Assembly: GCA_001462235.1 (NCBI GenBank)
Contig: LIUI01000026.1
Span: 1-34,255 of the forward strand
Length of the DNA: 34,255 bases
DNA from: Fibrobacteria bacterium GUT307
GTDB lineage: Bacteria; Fibrobacterota; Fibrobacteria; Fibrobacterales; Fibrobacteraceae
Reading direction: 5' to 3'
Shown here: positions 10,501 through 17,462 of the stretch, one piece after another
Numbering within the stretch: the stretch's first letter is position 1
How the letters are laid out: the number at the start of each line of letters is the position of its first letter
Notes under the pieces: model-generated
What the model was told of the DNA's origin: nothing
What the model saw: the letters and a program-made list of their open reading frames with translations, nothing else
Database searches by the model: none
Made by a program: the position numbers and the translations under genes

Positions 10501-10639
10501 CCAAGCCGGGCCATCCACCATTATGGCAGAAATTTTCACAAAATACGCAGACAAAACCGAACAACGGAAAATTGTATCTTTGCAAATGTCAAACGCAAAA
10601 AAGGACAGAATGGTGGAGGTAGCAGAATTTGAATTTTAA
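7586..10639 (+). CDS. VIT / von Willebrand A / DUF2135 lipoprotein
   Basis: About 1017 residues from ATG 7586. The track start at 7538 lies upstream of the promoter and inside sua5. The N-terminus is a signal peptide ending in the lipobox LLNSC. Residues about 60-200 are a VIT domain (VQVEV-type strands, ENKTDRILEGEL-like, LPDGRTVTSYALDINGK). Residues about 300-460 are a VWA-like domain with a MIDAS-type DVSLSGS. Residues about 735-865 carry TPR-like helices (ETALRVLTSIADLE). Residues about 895-990 are a DUF2135 beta domain (VINWNMDNTDIDLHVKDP). VIT+VWA proteins usually bind metal and other proteins at the cell surface. The next gene, a FISUMP protein, starts 11 bp before its stop. Function beyond surface binding is unknown. 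Confidence 0.88.
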   Translation: MSIRSLFTRTFLPFLLCMLSVLLNSCSPPEKKIVQQYAQEQAPQAPYTVDTVTSDTILQQAQLPVLKIDRKENPDVYLQSLDIQVEVTGNIASTRYTMVFKNKTDRILEGELTFPLPDGRTVTSYALDINGKMRDAVPVEKAKATQVFEEIEQRQVDPGLLERVEGNNFRTRIYPIPSNGIRTISIGYEEELALERGLQYYRLPMAYPDSLEKFAVKATVWKSSQKPLVPESDDEIRFDIAGENYVASLARENYRPSRALIFALPVPTDIPQVMMQPAQGSHYFFASVAPKMETRKKQWDSDLAIIWDVSLSGSQRNLEREMEILDIIFAEKKNADVNLYLLNNKLNGKGKYKVANGNWDELKNALNTAIFDGGTDFSKIDLNNIAGNEILFFSDGISTLSDADFLKNAKLNRPVHSFVSSSKADYSTMKLIAGKTKGKFVNINALSPERLKTELLNETLQFLGTEHGNAVSEVYPSIATPVHGNFSVAGISSVNDAELTLLFGFGNKVEKRIKVQLDAKKAVGQGNVYKIWAQKKITELDLSYEKNRTELAELGQQFGIVTRNTSLIVLETISDYVLYGIEPPATEPGLRTEYLRRAKGREDRQQDTGYNLLKYAVAAAEKIKIWWNTDFTSKKPKYPTPDNMERPVSLSQADTSARNNIPKGMNVEAVDVVGWMDNPSADFVLDQATEGSGTLPDLMGGLLMSGPTGSKSQPTITIKPIKQDNDYLNKLTGKTADDYQIYLKLRNDYANSPTFYFDMANWFYTHNDRETALRVLTSIADLELENASLYRLLGYRLKEYGEYALEKFVCQKVIEWRPMEPQSYRDYALALADNGEAQAALDTLYSTLTKSYSENLGRRNLGIAEVVIMEINHLIAKNPSLNTSRIDKRLIINIPVDIRVVINWNMDNTDIDLHVKDPNNEQCYYRKLETSIGGRISDDITSGYGPEQFLLKKAVKGKYRVYVNYYGDRQFTQAGPSTIMAEIFTKYADKTEQRKIVSLQMSNAKKDRMVEVAEFEF

Positions 10640-11225
10640 GATACTAATAATCGCAACTGTTTTGGCTCAGCAGGTTTTTTCTGCTGGGCAAACTGCCATG
10701 ATGGCGGATTACAGAGACGGCAAGAGATATGAAACCGTCAAAATAGGCACCCAAACTTGGATGGCAGAGAATTTGAATTACGATCTAAACGGCAGTATAT
10801 GCTATGGCAACAACCCTGCCAACTGTGCAATATACGGCGGATTGTATAATTGGGAAAGAGCTATGAAAGCTTGCCCCTCCGGCTGGCATTTGCCAACTAA
10901 AGAGGAATGGGAAGTGATGACATCTTATATTGGCGGAGCCGAAAAAGAAGGAAAAAGACTAAAAGCGGCAAACGGCTGGAATAGAAGCGGCTGGAGCAAG
11001 AACGGCATTGGTACGGACAGCTACAACTTTTCTGCGCTGCCGGGCGGCAGCGGCAACTCGGGTGGCAGTTTCTACGGTTTAGGCAGCAATGGCTACTGGT
11101 GGAGTTCCAGCGAGAGCAGTAATCGCACCGCCTACCGCCGGTTTATGCATTACCTCAGCGAATCTGCTATTTGGAAAAGCGAAGATAAGAATGAATTGTT
11201 CAGCGTTCGTTGTTTGAAAAACTAA
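10629..11225 (+). CDS. Secreted FISUMP-domain protein
   Basis: A 198-residue protein with a TTG start and a signal peptide (MNFKILIIATVLAQQVFSAG). Almost all the rest is one FISUMP domain, the 'Fibrobacter succinogenes major paralogous' domain. Its signature pieces are YRDGKRYETVKIGTQTWMAE, NLNYD, CYGNNPANC, YGGLYNWERAM, CPSGWHLPTKEEW, FSALPGG, GYWWSSSE and the final FSVRCLKN. The domain is of unknown function, C-type-lectin-like in pattern and abundant in this phylum. The gene overlaps the VIT/VWA lipoprotein by 11 bp and has GGAGGT about 9 nt ahead of TTG, so translation is coupled. I infer that the two products act together at the surface. It ends 19 bp before the convergent holA. Confidence 0.92.
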   Translation: MNFKILIIATVLAQQVFSAGQTAMMADYRDGKRYETVKIGTQTWMAENLNYDLNGSICYGNNPANCAIYGGLYNWERAMKACPSGWHLPTKEEWEVMTSYIGGAEKEGKRLKAANGWNRSGWSKNGIGTDSYNFSALPGGSGNSGGSFYGLGSNGYWWSSSESSNRTAYRRFMHYLSESAIWKSEDKNELFSVRCLKN

Positions 11226-11244
11226 GCGGTTTTGATCAGATACT

Positions 11245-12204
11245 TTACAAAATCAATCCGCAAATCGCAAGTTCAAATGATGCCAAATCATAGCGAAAGC
11301 CAACTTTTTTGCCGTAAGAAATCTCGTCAAGCCGCAGAATTGCTCTTCGCAAACCCTCAGCGTTCCAATAGGTGCTTTGCTCCGGCAAGCGGTTTTTCTG
11401 ATAGGAAAAAACTCGATTTGGGGGCAAAACTTTAGCGGCTATTTCGCTATCTGGAATTCTTTTTTTTCGCATAGTTTGTATGTGCAAAAGGGTAAGGCAA
11501 TGGCTTCTGAGCGTATCAATTACTCCCATGAAGGCTTTTTCCCAATTATCTTGCCTAAGCGTAACTCCGCGAAATTTAGGCACAAAGGCCTTTATATTCC
11601 TAAAACCAAAAGGCTCCTGCAATTCATAAAGCGGGAGCACTCTATTTGGCTTTATAAACAGCAAACAATGTTGAACACCTATTTCTTGTATGCTATTATC
11701 GAATAAGAGTATTTTTTTTATCTCGTTGTGTATGCGTTTGGTATCTTTGCCAATGGCATCTGCTATGCATTGTGCGGCAGCTGGGTTTATTTTTCTCTTA
11801 AAATATTTTTGCACATGGTCTATTATCCATTTATCGATATATTTTGGAGGCTCAAAAAGTTCTGCATTTCCTTGCTTCTCAAGGAATTTCCACAGAACGC
11901 TTCTTTTATCTAGTTCAGAAAAATCCAGAGCCAGATTTCCCTGAAAATTGCTCAAAAAATTTACAAGCGAACGCTGCACATCTGCAAGCATAAATTCGCA
12001 GTGCCTAACCAGAACGCTCGCAGCCGGTTCAAAAAAAGAAGGAGTTAAAGCCTGTGCTATACCTGCTACCAAAGGACTCTCGTTCTGAGACTCTGTGGCA
12101 AAAAATACCCTGCGCTGCGAGCCTCCGGTCAAAGATTCTGCCCAGAACTTGGCAATTCTTTCTTCCTTGGCAATCTCGTTTAAACCTACTAGTGCAAGAA
12201 GCAT
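11245..12204 (-). CDS. holA: DNA polymerase III delta subunit (clamp loader)
   Basis: A 319-residue protein with the layout of the delta subunit. The N-terminal ATPase-like fold is divergent and lacks a P-loop. A middle helical domain contains IDKWIIDHVQKYFKRKINPAAA and IGKDTKRIHNEIKKIL. The C-terminal collar has the pattern AKVLPPNRVFSYQKNRLPEQ followed by LRRAILRLDEISYGKKVG. Delta opens the sliding clamp during loading. Identification rests on the C-terminal pattern, so it is a good but not certain call. There is no Shine-Dalgarno site, and a TACATT box ends 6 nt before the ATG. It is divergent from gatC and convergent with the FISUMP gene. Confidence 0.78.
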   Translation of the reverse strand: MLLALVGLNEIAKEERIAKFWAESLTGGSQRRVFFATESQNESPLVAGIAQALTPSFFEPAASVLVRHCEFMLADVQRSLVNFLSNFQGNLALDFSELDKRSVLWKFLEKQGNAELFEPPKYIDKWIIDHVQKYFKRKINPAAAQCIADAIGKDTKRIHNEIKKILLFDNSIQEIGVQHCLLFIKPNRVLPLYELQEPFGFRNIKAFVPKFRGVTLRQDNWEKAFMGVIDTLRSHCLTLLHIQTMRKKRIPDSEIAAKVLPPNRVFSYQKNRLPEQSTYWNAEGLRRAILRLDEISYGKKVGFRYDLASFELAICGLIL

Positions 12205-12210
12205 AACGAT

Positions 12211-12230
12211 AATGTAGAATTTTCTAAGTT
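12211..12230. promoter_or_regulatory. Divergent promoters of holA and gatC
   Basis: TAGAATTTTCTA (near-palindrome, 12215-12226) joins TACATT on the minus strand (12211-12216, 6 nt from the holA ATG) and TAAGTT on the plus strand (12225-12230, 7 nt from the gatC ATG). Only 33 bp separate the two start codons, so both messages should be leaderless if these boxes are used. Confidence 0.6.
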
Positions 12231-12237
12231 ACAAGGC

Positions 12238-12513
12238 ATGAGTGAGTCTATAGATATAGATAAGTTGGCAAAGCTTTCTAGGTTAACCCTTTCTGAGAGG
12301 GAAGCTGCGCAGGCTAAAGAAAGGTTGCAGGAATTGCTTAAACTTATGGAAAACTTAAAGGAGTTGGATTTGAAAAATGTTGAGCCTATGGTTGCAGATG
12401 AGGCTTCTGCATTAAGGGAAGATATTCCTTTGCAAGGCTTCTCGCACAAGCAAGCTTTTATGAACGCGCCGCAAGAAGAAAACCACCATTTTGCAATCCC
12501 AAAAGTGATATAA
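12238..12513 (+). CDS. gatC: Asp/Glu-tRNA amidotransferase subunit C
   Basis: A 91-residue protein with the GatC pattern: IDKLAKLSRLTLSEREAA at the start, a helix with LQELLKLMENLKELDL, then VEPMVADEASALREDIP and the end NHHFAIPKVI. GatC wraps around GatA and GatB in the complex that converts Glu-tRNA(Gln) and Asp-tRNA(Asn) to the amidated forms. gatA and gatB are not in the window. The start lies 7 nt after a TAAGTT box with no Shine-Dalgarno site. The receiver-PilZ gene follows after 3 bp, so the two are co-transcribed. Confidence 0.93.
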   Translation: MSESIDIDKLAKLSRLTLSEREAAQAKERLQELLKLMENLKELDLKNVEPMVADEASALREDIPLQGFSHKQAFMNAPQEENHHFAIPKVI

Positions 12514-12516
12514 ATT

Positions 12517-13248
12517 ATGGCTATAGGCTCTAAAATTCTCATCTATTCAAGCGATGCGGTAGAAAGCGAAAAGTATATCCGCCTTCTTATGTATCAAAAA
12601 TTTGTGCCTAAGGCGGTGGAATCAATATCATACGTAACTCTGGCTTTGGTATCTGGCGAGTTTCCAATATTTTTGTGCACCTACGCCCCAGAAGATACTG
12701 CAACTTTTGATTTCCTAAAATTCATGAGGCAAGATGCCCAAATGCGTTCTGTTATTCCTGTTGTGATACTAACTAAGCCAACGCATGATAGCGTTTCTGA
12801 CCTTATAAAAGCGGGTTGTTCAAATTTTATTTTGGAAGGCGCAGGCCAGCAAGTATTCATAGATAAAATTGACGCAATAGCAGCATCTATCGGTGATATA
12901 CGCGATAAAAGGCAGTTTGCCCGTGTTCAAATTCCCGAATATGAAAATGCGCAGCTTTTGGTAACTGCAAAAAACGGAAATAAATATCCTATGCGGGTTA
13001 GCAATATATCCATGGGTGGTTTGCAGCTCACTTGGTCTCCGGGAAAAACGTCTGTGCAAAAAATGGTTGCAGGCGATACTCTTATGAACTGCCTTTTGGT
13101 AGCAAAAAATCTAGACCTTTATGTGGACTTAAAAGTCATTTCCGTTTTCAATTACAAAATAGGTTCGCAATTCTTTGGCTTAAACGAAGAACGCCTATCC
13201 AAACTTTGTGATTTTGTTTACGAGAAATTTTTATCCGAGAAGATTTAG
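12517..13248 (+). CDS. Degenerate receiver + PilZ domain protein
   Basis: A 243-residue protein with two domains. Residues about 6-125 have the order of a CheY-type receiver (KILIYSSD, then FPIFLCTY, VIPVVILTKP, SVSDLIKAGCSNFILEG). The strand that should end in the phospho-acceptor Asp reads FLCTYAPED, and the Lys near the end is absent, so it is probably not phosphorylated. Residues about 130-240 are a PilZ domain with the c-di-GMP-binding motifs RQFAR (RxxxR) and SNISMGG (N/DxSxxG). I infer a c-di-GMP-responsive adaptor. It sits 3 bp after gatC and converges with pdxJ, overlapping it by 18 bp. Confidence 0.85.
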   Translation: MAIGSKILIYSSDAVESEKYIRLLMYQKFVPKAVESISYVTLALVSGEFPIFLCTYAPEDTATFDFLKFMRQDAQMRSVIPVVILTKPTHDSVSDLIKAGCSNFILEGAGQQVFIDKIDAIAASIGDIRDKRQFARVQIPEYENAQLLVTAKNGNKYPMRVSNISMGGLQLTWSPGKTSVQKMVAGDTLMNCLLVAKNLDLYVDLKVISVFNYKIGSQFFGLNEERLSKLCDFVYEKFLSEKI

Positions 13249-13956
13249 CATTTCTTTCACCGCTCTTTCCATTCCAACAAGAGCCGCACGTGCTACTATG
13301 CTATGCCCTATATTGAGTTCCTCTATACCATTCAGTTCTGATATCCGCTTTACATTGCGGTAATTCAAGCCATGCCCGGCGTTTACTCTTAACCCGCTCT
13401 TAGAGGCAAAGGTGATTTGGTCTTGCAATTTTGAAAGCTCCAATTCTATCTCATTTTCATTGCGCCGCTCAAAGGCATCTGCGTAAGGGCCTGTGTGAAA
13501 TTCAACATAGTCTGCGCCTGCTTTGCGAGCAGCCTTAACCTGTTCGGTTTTAGGGTCTATGAACAAACTCACCAGAATGCCAGAGGCACGCAGATTTTGA
13601 ACCGCAGCGGTAATCTCAGAGATACCTGCTTCCACATTCAAGCCACCCTCCGTAGTAAGCTCGTTTGGACCTTCCGGTACAAGGGTTACCATATTGGGAA
13701 GCACGGTTTTTGCAAACTGCACCATTTCTGCGGTTGGGGTCATCTCCAAATTCAGGGAACCCGTGACGGTATGGCGCAAAAGATGCACATCGCCATCGTT
13801 TATATGGCGGCGGTCTTGCCTTAGGTGCACGGTTATGCCATGGCAGCCTGCAAGTTCTGCTATTATAGCCGCAGCTACAGGCTCAGGCTCTCTCACCTTG
13901 CGAGCTTCCCTGATTGTCGCAATGTGGTCAATGTTTACGCATAAATATTTAGCCAT
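13231..13956 (-). CDS. pdxJ: Pyridoxine 5'-phosphate synthase
   Basis: About 241 residues from ATG 13956, with GGGG about 8 nt ahead. The track uses a TTG four codons earlier. PdxJ condenses 3-amino-2-oxopropyl phosphate with deoxyxylulose 5-phosphate to form pyridoxine phosphate. Signature segments are LCVNIDHIATIREARK, GITVHLRQDRRHI, LNLEMTPTAEM, VTLVPEGPNELTTEGG, GADYVEFHTGPYA, VNAGHGLNYRNV and ELNIGHSIVARA, all as expected for this TIM-barrel enzyme. The 3' end overlaps the convergent receiver-PilZ gene by 18 bp. Confidence 0.96.
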   Translation of the reverse strand: MAKYLCVNIDHIATIREARKVREPEPVAAAIIAELAGCHGITVHLRQDRRHINDGDVHLLRHTVTGSLNLEMTPTAEMVQFAKTVLPNMVTLVPEGPNELTTEGGLNVEAGISEITAAVQNLRASGILVSLFIDPKTEQVKAARKAGADYVEFHTGPYADAFERRNENEIELELSKLQDQITFASKSGLRVNAGHGLNYRNVKRISELNGIEELNIGHSIVARAALVGMERAVKEMLNLLG

Positions 13957-14011
13957 GGTATTCCCCAAGCAAGTTTTGGCGTAAAATTAGAATTTTTTAA
14001 AAAAAATTATC

Positions 14012-14017
14012 TATATT
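14012..14017 (+). promoter_or_regulatory. -10 box of the first OmpA gene
   Basis: ATTATCTATATTTC carries TATATT 28 nt before ATG 14046, and a GAGG ribosome site lies between them. No clear -35 is seen in the A-rich tract upstream. Confidence 0.6.
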
Positions 14018-14045
14018 TCTCACTCATTCCCCAATGAGGTATTTT

Positions 14046-15716
14046 ATGAAGAAAACATTTTTGACGTTACTTTTGGTTCTCTGCGCAGGCATCCACGCTC
14101 AGAGTAGGCACGAATTCTCATTATATGGCGGTGTTGGTTGGTCAACTATGCTATATGATAATGAATTGGGAAAAGGTACTAGCGAAATAGGCGGCGGATT
14201 ATTCGGGCTAGGGTACACCTTTTTCTTTTCCGAATATTTAGGATTGGGATCGGGAGCCGAATATGCCTATTACCGAAATAAAGAAGAAAGCGGAGGTGAA
14301 GACCTTCACAAACAACGAGTTCATCAGCTTCAGATTCCGCTAATGCTTCAGTTTCAGATAGGTGACTGGCATAAGTACTATCTTGCAGCAGGGGCTAAAG
14401 TTGGAATACCTTTAGATATATCCTCTGAATTTGTATCCCCTAAATTCGAAGTAGGCGGAAAAGATTATTCCGACGATCTCCGAACAACCTTTCTGGCATC
14501 TGCAGAAACAGGTATGAAATGGCAGTTAAAAGAACATCTGTATTTATATACAGGAGCTTATTTGGACTATGGGCTGAATTCTTTTGTCAAAGATGTTAAG
14601 AGTAAGCCGTTTGCGGTTGGGCTTAAATTAAAATTGGCTTTTGGAAGCGGTTCTGTTGTAGATTCGCTTCATTTGAAATTCAGCGCAGGGGCCGATTCCA
14701 TACAAATGGGAGAAAGCACTGTTTTGAATTGGATTGCCATAAACGCAAACGAAGCTAGCATAGAAGGCATAGGGCCTGTTCCGGTAGAAGGTTCAATTAA
14801 GGTCAATCCTTCCCAAACTACTAGATATACCATCACTGCAAAAGGCAAGGGTGGCGAAAAAACAGAATCTGTAATTGTTGCGGTAAAACTTCCGCCACCT
14901 CCCTCAATTGTGTTTACAGTAAGCCCAAAAACAATACAAGCAGGGCAGGTTGCCGCACTGAATTGGATGGTTTCCAATGCCGATGAAATTATCATAAAAG
15001 ATGTAGGGGCTGTTCCCGACAAAGGTACAGCGGAAGTAAAACCTTCGGAAACAATAAGATATACTATTATCGCGAAGGGCAAAGGTGGCGAAAAAACAGA
15101 AACTGTGGAGCTAGTTGTAGAGCCTCCGCCAGGCCCTTCTGTTATATTCAATGCTGTTCCGGGGTCAATATATAGAGGGCAAATTGCTACATTGAACTGG
15201 ATTACCACGGATGCAGACGAAGTGAGCATAGAAGGAATTGGCTCTGTTCCTCTTAAAGGCACAAGTGAAGTAAAGCCTTCCGAAACCACTAAATATACTC
15301 TTATCGCAAAAGGAAATGGCGTAACTAAAACGCAAATTGCAGAGGTTATAGTGGAAGAGCCGCCACCCATAGAAGAAAAAGTCAACTTGAAAGGCGTAAA
15401 CTTCCTTTCTGGCAAAGCTGAGCTTTCGCTTGATGCCAAGAAAGTACTGGATGGAGTCGCAGAACAACTTTTGACATACCCTAATGTTAAAATTGAAATT
15501 CACGGATACACGGATAATGTAGGCCAGGCAGTTACAAACCAGAAATTATCCGAAGCCCGTGCAAAATCGGTTATGAATTATTTGGTTAGCAAAGGCGTTA
15601 AATCGAATAGAATGAAAGCGACTGGCTATGGACCAAAGCAACCCATCGCAGACAATTCAACCGAAGAAGGCCGTGCACTTAACCGCCGTATAGAGATGGT
15701 AAGGGTAGATAAATAA
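14046..15716 (+). CDS. Outer-membrane OmpA protein with three Ig-like repeats (copy 1)
   Basis: About 556 residues from ATG 14046, chosen because GAGG sits 8 nt ahead and the paralogue starts at the same point. The track's 14034 start lies on the ribosome site. After the signal peptide (ending HAQ) comes a beta-barrel of about 180 residues with alternating aromatic strands. Three tandem Ig-like repeats of about 75 residues follow, each with a G-Q/E-x-A-xLNW core and ending in YTI(T/I)AKGKGGEKTE. The last about 110 residues are an OmpA/MotB peptidoglycan-binding domain (VKIEIHGYTDNVG, NQKLSEARAKSV, LNRRIEMV). The likely role is a tether between outer membrane and wall. It is a tandem duplicate of the next gene. 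Confidence 0.88.
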   Translation: MKKTFLTLLLVLCAGIHAQSRHEFSLYGGVGWSTMLYDNELGKGTSEIGGGLFGLGYTFFFSEYLGLGSGAEYAYYRNKEESGGEDLHKQRVHQLQIPLMLQFQIGDWHKYYLAAGAKVGIPLDISSEFVSPKFEVGGKDYSDDLRTTFLASAETGMKWQLKEHLYLYTGAYLDYGLNSFVKDVKSKPFAVGLKLKLAFGSGSVVDSLHLKFSAGADSIQMGESTVLNWIAINANEASIEGIGPVPVEGSIKVNPSQTTRYTITAKGKGGEKTESVIVAVKLPPPPSIVFTVSPKTIQAGQVAALNWMVSNADEIIIKDVGAVPDKGTAEVKPSETIRYTIIAKGKGGEKTETVELVVEPPPGPSVIFNAVPGSIYRGQIATLNWITTDADEVSIEGIGSVPLKGTSEVKPSETTKYTLIAKGNGVTKTQIAEVIVEEPPPIEEKVNLKGVNFLSGKAELSLDAKKVLDGVAEQLLTYPNVKIEIHGYTDNVGQAVTNQKLSEARAKSVMNYLVSKGVKSNRMKATGYGPKQPIADNSTEEGRALNRRIEMVRVDK

Positions 15717-15721
15717 TTATC

Positions 15722-15727
15722 TACATT
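15722..15727 (+). promoter_or_regulatory. -10 box between the two OmpA genes
   Basis: ATTATCTACATT sits in the 28-bp gap between the genes, 17 nt before ATG 15745. It resembles the box before copy 1, so the promoter appears to have been duplicated together with the gene. Confidence 0.45.
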
Positions 15728-15744
15728 AGGGAACGAGGTATTTT

Positions 15745-17460
15745 ATGAAAAAAACGTTTTTGATGTTACTTTTGGTGCTCTGTGCAGGTCTTCATGCTCA
15801 GAGCAGGCATGAATTCTCGTTATATGGCGGTGCCGGTTGGGCTACTTTGCTTTATGATGATGTGGCTACCGATAAATTTAATAAGTTTAAAGGCAGAACA
15901 GACTTTGGCGCCTTAGGCGGGTTAGGGTACACCTTCTTCTTTAACGAATATTGCGGTTTGGGGTTAGGAGCCGAATATGCTCTTTACAACAGTGAACCCG
16001 AATTTGGCGATCCTATTGAACGAGCAAAATTGCAACTCATGGCAGTTCAAATTCCGCTTATGCTTCAAGTACAGGTAGGCGGCTGGCACAAGTTCTTTCT
16101 TGCAGCAGGAGGTAAGCTAGGATTGCCCATTGATGCAAGTTCCAAATCAAAAAAAGATGGCTATAAAGATTGGCCAGAAAAGCCCAAACTTGAAGTAACA
16201 GATGCTATCATTTCTGCGGAAATGGGAGCGAAATGGAAGTTTAAGGAGGGTATATATCTTTATTCCGGATTTTATTTGGATTACGGAGTGAACAGCATGC
16301 TAAAGAGTGGATACAGAAATGCAACCAAAGAAAATCCGGATATGACGCCGCTTGCAGCCGGGTTTAAGCTTAGACTAGCCTTAGGGGGCGGTTCTGTACT
16401 CGATCCGCCTGTTTTGGAATTCGTCACAGGGCAAGATTCTATATCTGCCGGGCAAAGCGCTGTTTTAAAATGGATTGCTTCCAATGCAGATACGGTATAT
16501 ATAGACGGCGTAGGGGCTGTTCCGGCCCAAGGCTCGGCAGAAGTAAGCCCTTCCCAGACAGAAAGATATACCATCACTGCCAAAGGCAGGGGCGGCGTAG
16601 AGACAAAGTCCGTGCTTGTTGCGGTAAAACCTTTGCCTATTCCCTCAGTAGCATTTAGCATAAGTCCAAAAACCATACTGAAGGGGCAAGCTGCTACTCT
16701 AACCTGGATGGTTTCTGATGCAGATCAAATTAACATGGTTGGCGTTGGACTCATGCCAGACAAAGGCACTATGGAAGTAAAACCCTCGGAAACAACTAAA
16801 TACATTCTTACCGCTAAAGGAAAAGGTGGTGAGAAAACGGAATTTGTAGAAGTAGTTGTAGAGATTCCACCTGGCCCATCGGTTATATTCAATGCAACTT
16901 CCCCGATAATACAAAAGGGACAATCTGCTACTTTGAATTGGATTACCACAGATGCAGAAAGTGTGAGCATAGAAGGAATAGGGCCTGTCCCTGATAAGGG
17001 CACTAGAACTGTGAAGCCTACTCAAACCACTAAGTATGTTCTTACCGCAAAGGGAAAGGATGAGGTTAAAACAGAAATGATGGTGGAAATCATCGTGGAA
17101 GAACCACCTCCCATAGAGGAAAAAGTCAACTTAAAGGGTGTAAACTTCCTTCCGGGCAAATCAGTGCTTTCGCTAGATGCCAAGAGGGTGTTGGATGGAG
17201 TTGTAGAACAGCTTTTGGCGTATCCTAATGTTAGAATTGAAATTCAGGGTCACACAGATAATTTGGGCAAGGCAGTTACAAACCAGAAATTATCAGAAGC
17301 CCGTGCCAAGGCAGTTGTGGCTTATTTGGCTAGCAAAGGCATTAAACTGAATAGAATGAAAGCGGTTGGCTATGGACCAAACCAACCAATAGCAGACAAT
17401 TCAACCGAAGAAGGCCGTGAGCTTAACCGCCGTATAGAGATGATCAGAGTAGATAAATAA
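15745..17460 (+). CDS. Outer-membrane OmpA protein with three Ig-like repeats (copy 2)
   Basis: A 571-residue paralogue of the preceding gene with the same order: signal peptide MKKTFLMLLLVLCAGLHAQ, a beta-barrel (about 20-215), three Ig-like repeats (about 220-450, joined by short Pro-rich linkers such as EEPPPIEEK) and an OmpA C-domain (VRIEIQGHTDNLG, LSEARAKAVVAY, ELNRRIEMI). The signal peptide and C-terminal domain are nearly the same in the two copies, while the barrels differ in length and in surface-loop-like stretches. The ribosome site GAGGTATTTT is identical to that of copy 1. It ends 2 bp before the convergent thiG stop. Confidence 0.88.
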   Translation: MKKTFLMLLLVLCAGLHAQSRHEFSLYGGAGWATLLYDDVATDKFNKFKGRTDFGALGGLGYTFFFNEYCGLGLGAEYALYNSEPEFGDPIERAKLQLMAVQIPLMLQVQVGGWHKFFLAAGGKLGLPIDASSKSKKDGYKDWPEKPKLEVTDAIISAEMGAKWKFKEGIYLYSGFYLDYGVNSMLKSGYRNATKENPDMTPLAAGFKLRLALGGGSVLDPPVLEFVTGQDSISAGQSAVLKWIASNADTVYIDGVGAVPAQGSAEVSPSQTERYTITAKGRGGVETKSVLVAVKPLPIPSVAFSISPKTILKGQAATLTWMVSDADQINMVGVGLMPDKGTMEVKPSETTKYILTAKGKGGEKTEFVEVVVEIPPGPSVIFNATSPIIQKGQSATLNWITTDAESVSIEGIGPVPDKGTRTVKPTQTTKYVLTAKGKDEVKTEMMVEIIVEEPPPIEEKVNLKGVNFLPGKSVLSLDAKRVLDGVVEQLLAYPNVRIEIQGHTDNLGKAVTNQKLSEARAKAVVAYLASKGIKLNRMKAVGYGPNQPIADNSTEEGRELNRRIEMIRVDK

Positions 17461-17462
17461 TA

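Larger units (their letters stand above)
14046..17460 (+). repeat. Tandem gene duplication (OmpA pair)
   Basis: The two genes match in leader box, ribosome site, signal peptide, Ig repeats and OmpA domain, and diverge most in the barrel. Both also contain internal threefold repeats of about 225 bp coding for the Ig-like domains, so this stretch is a likely site for recombination and for assembly collapse. Confidence 0.85.

Noticed and set aside
14669-15439. 256-codon open frame antisense to the first OmpA gene
   Set aside because: It mirrors the repetitive Ig-like region in the opposite frame, is rich in Ser/Pro/Thr by reflection, and recurs antisense to the second copy (16281-16676). It is a shadow.
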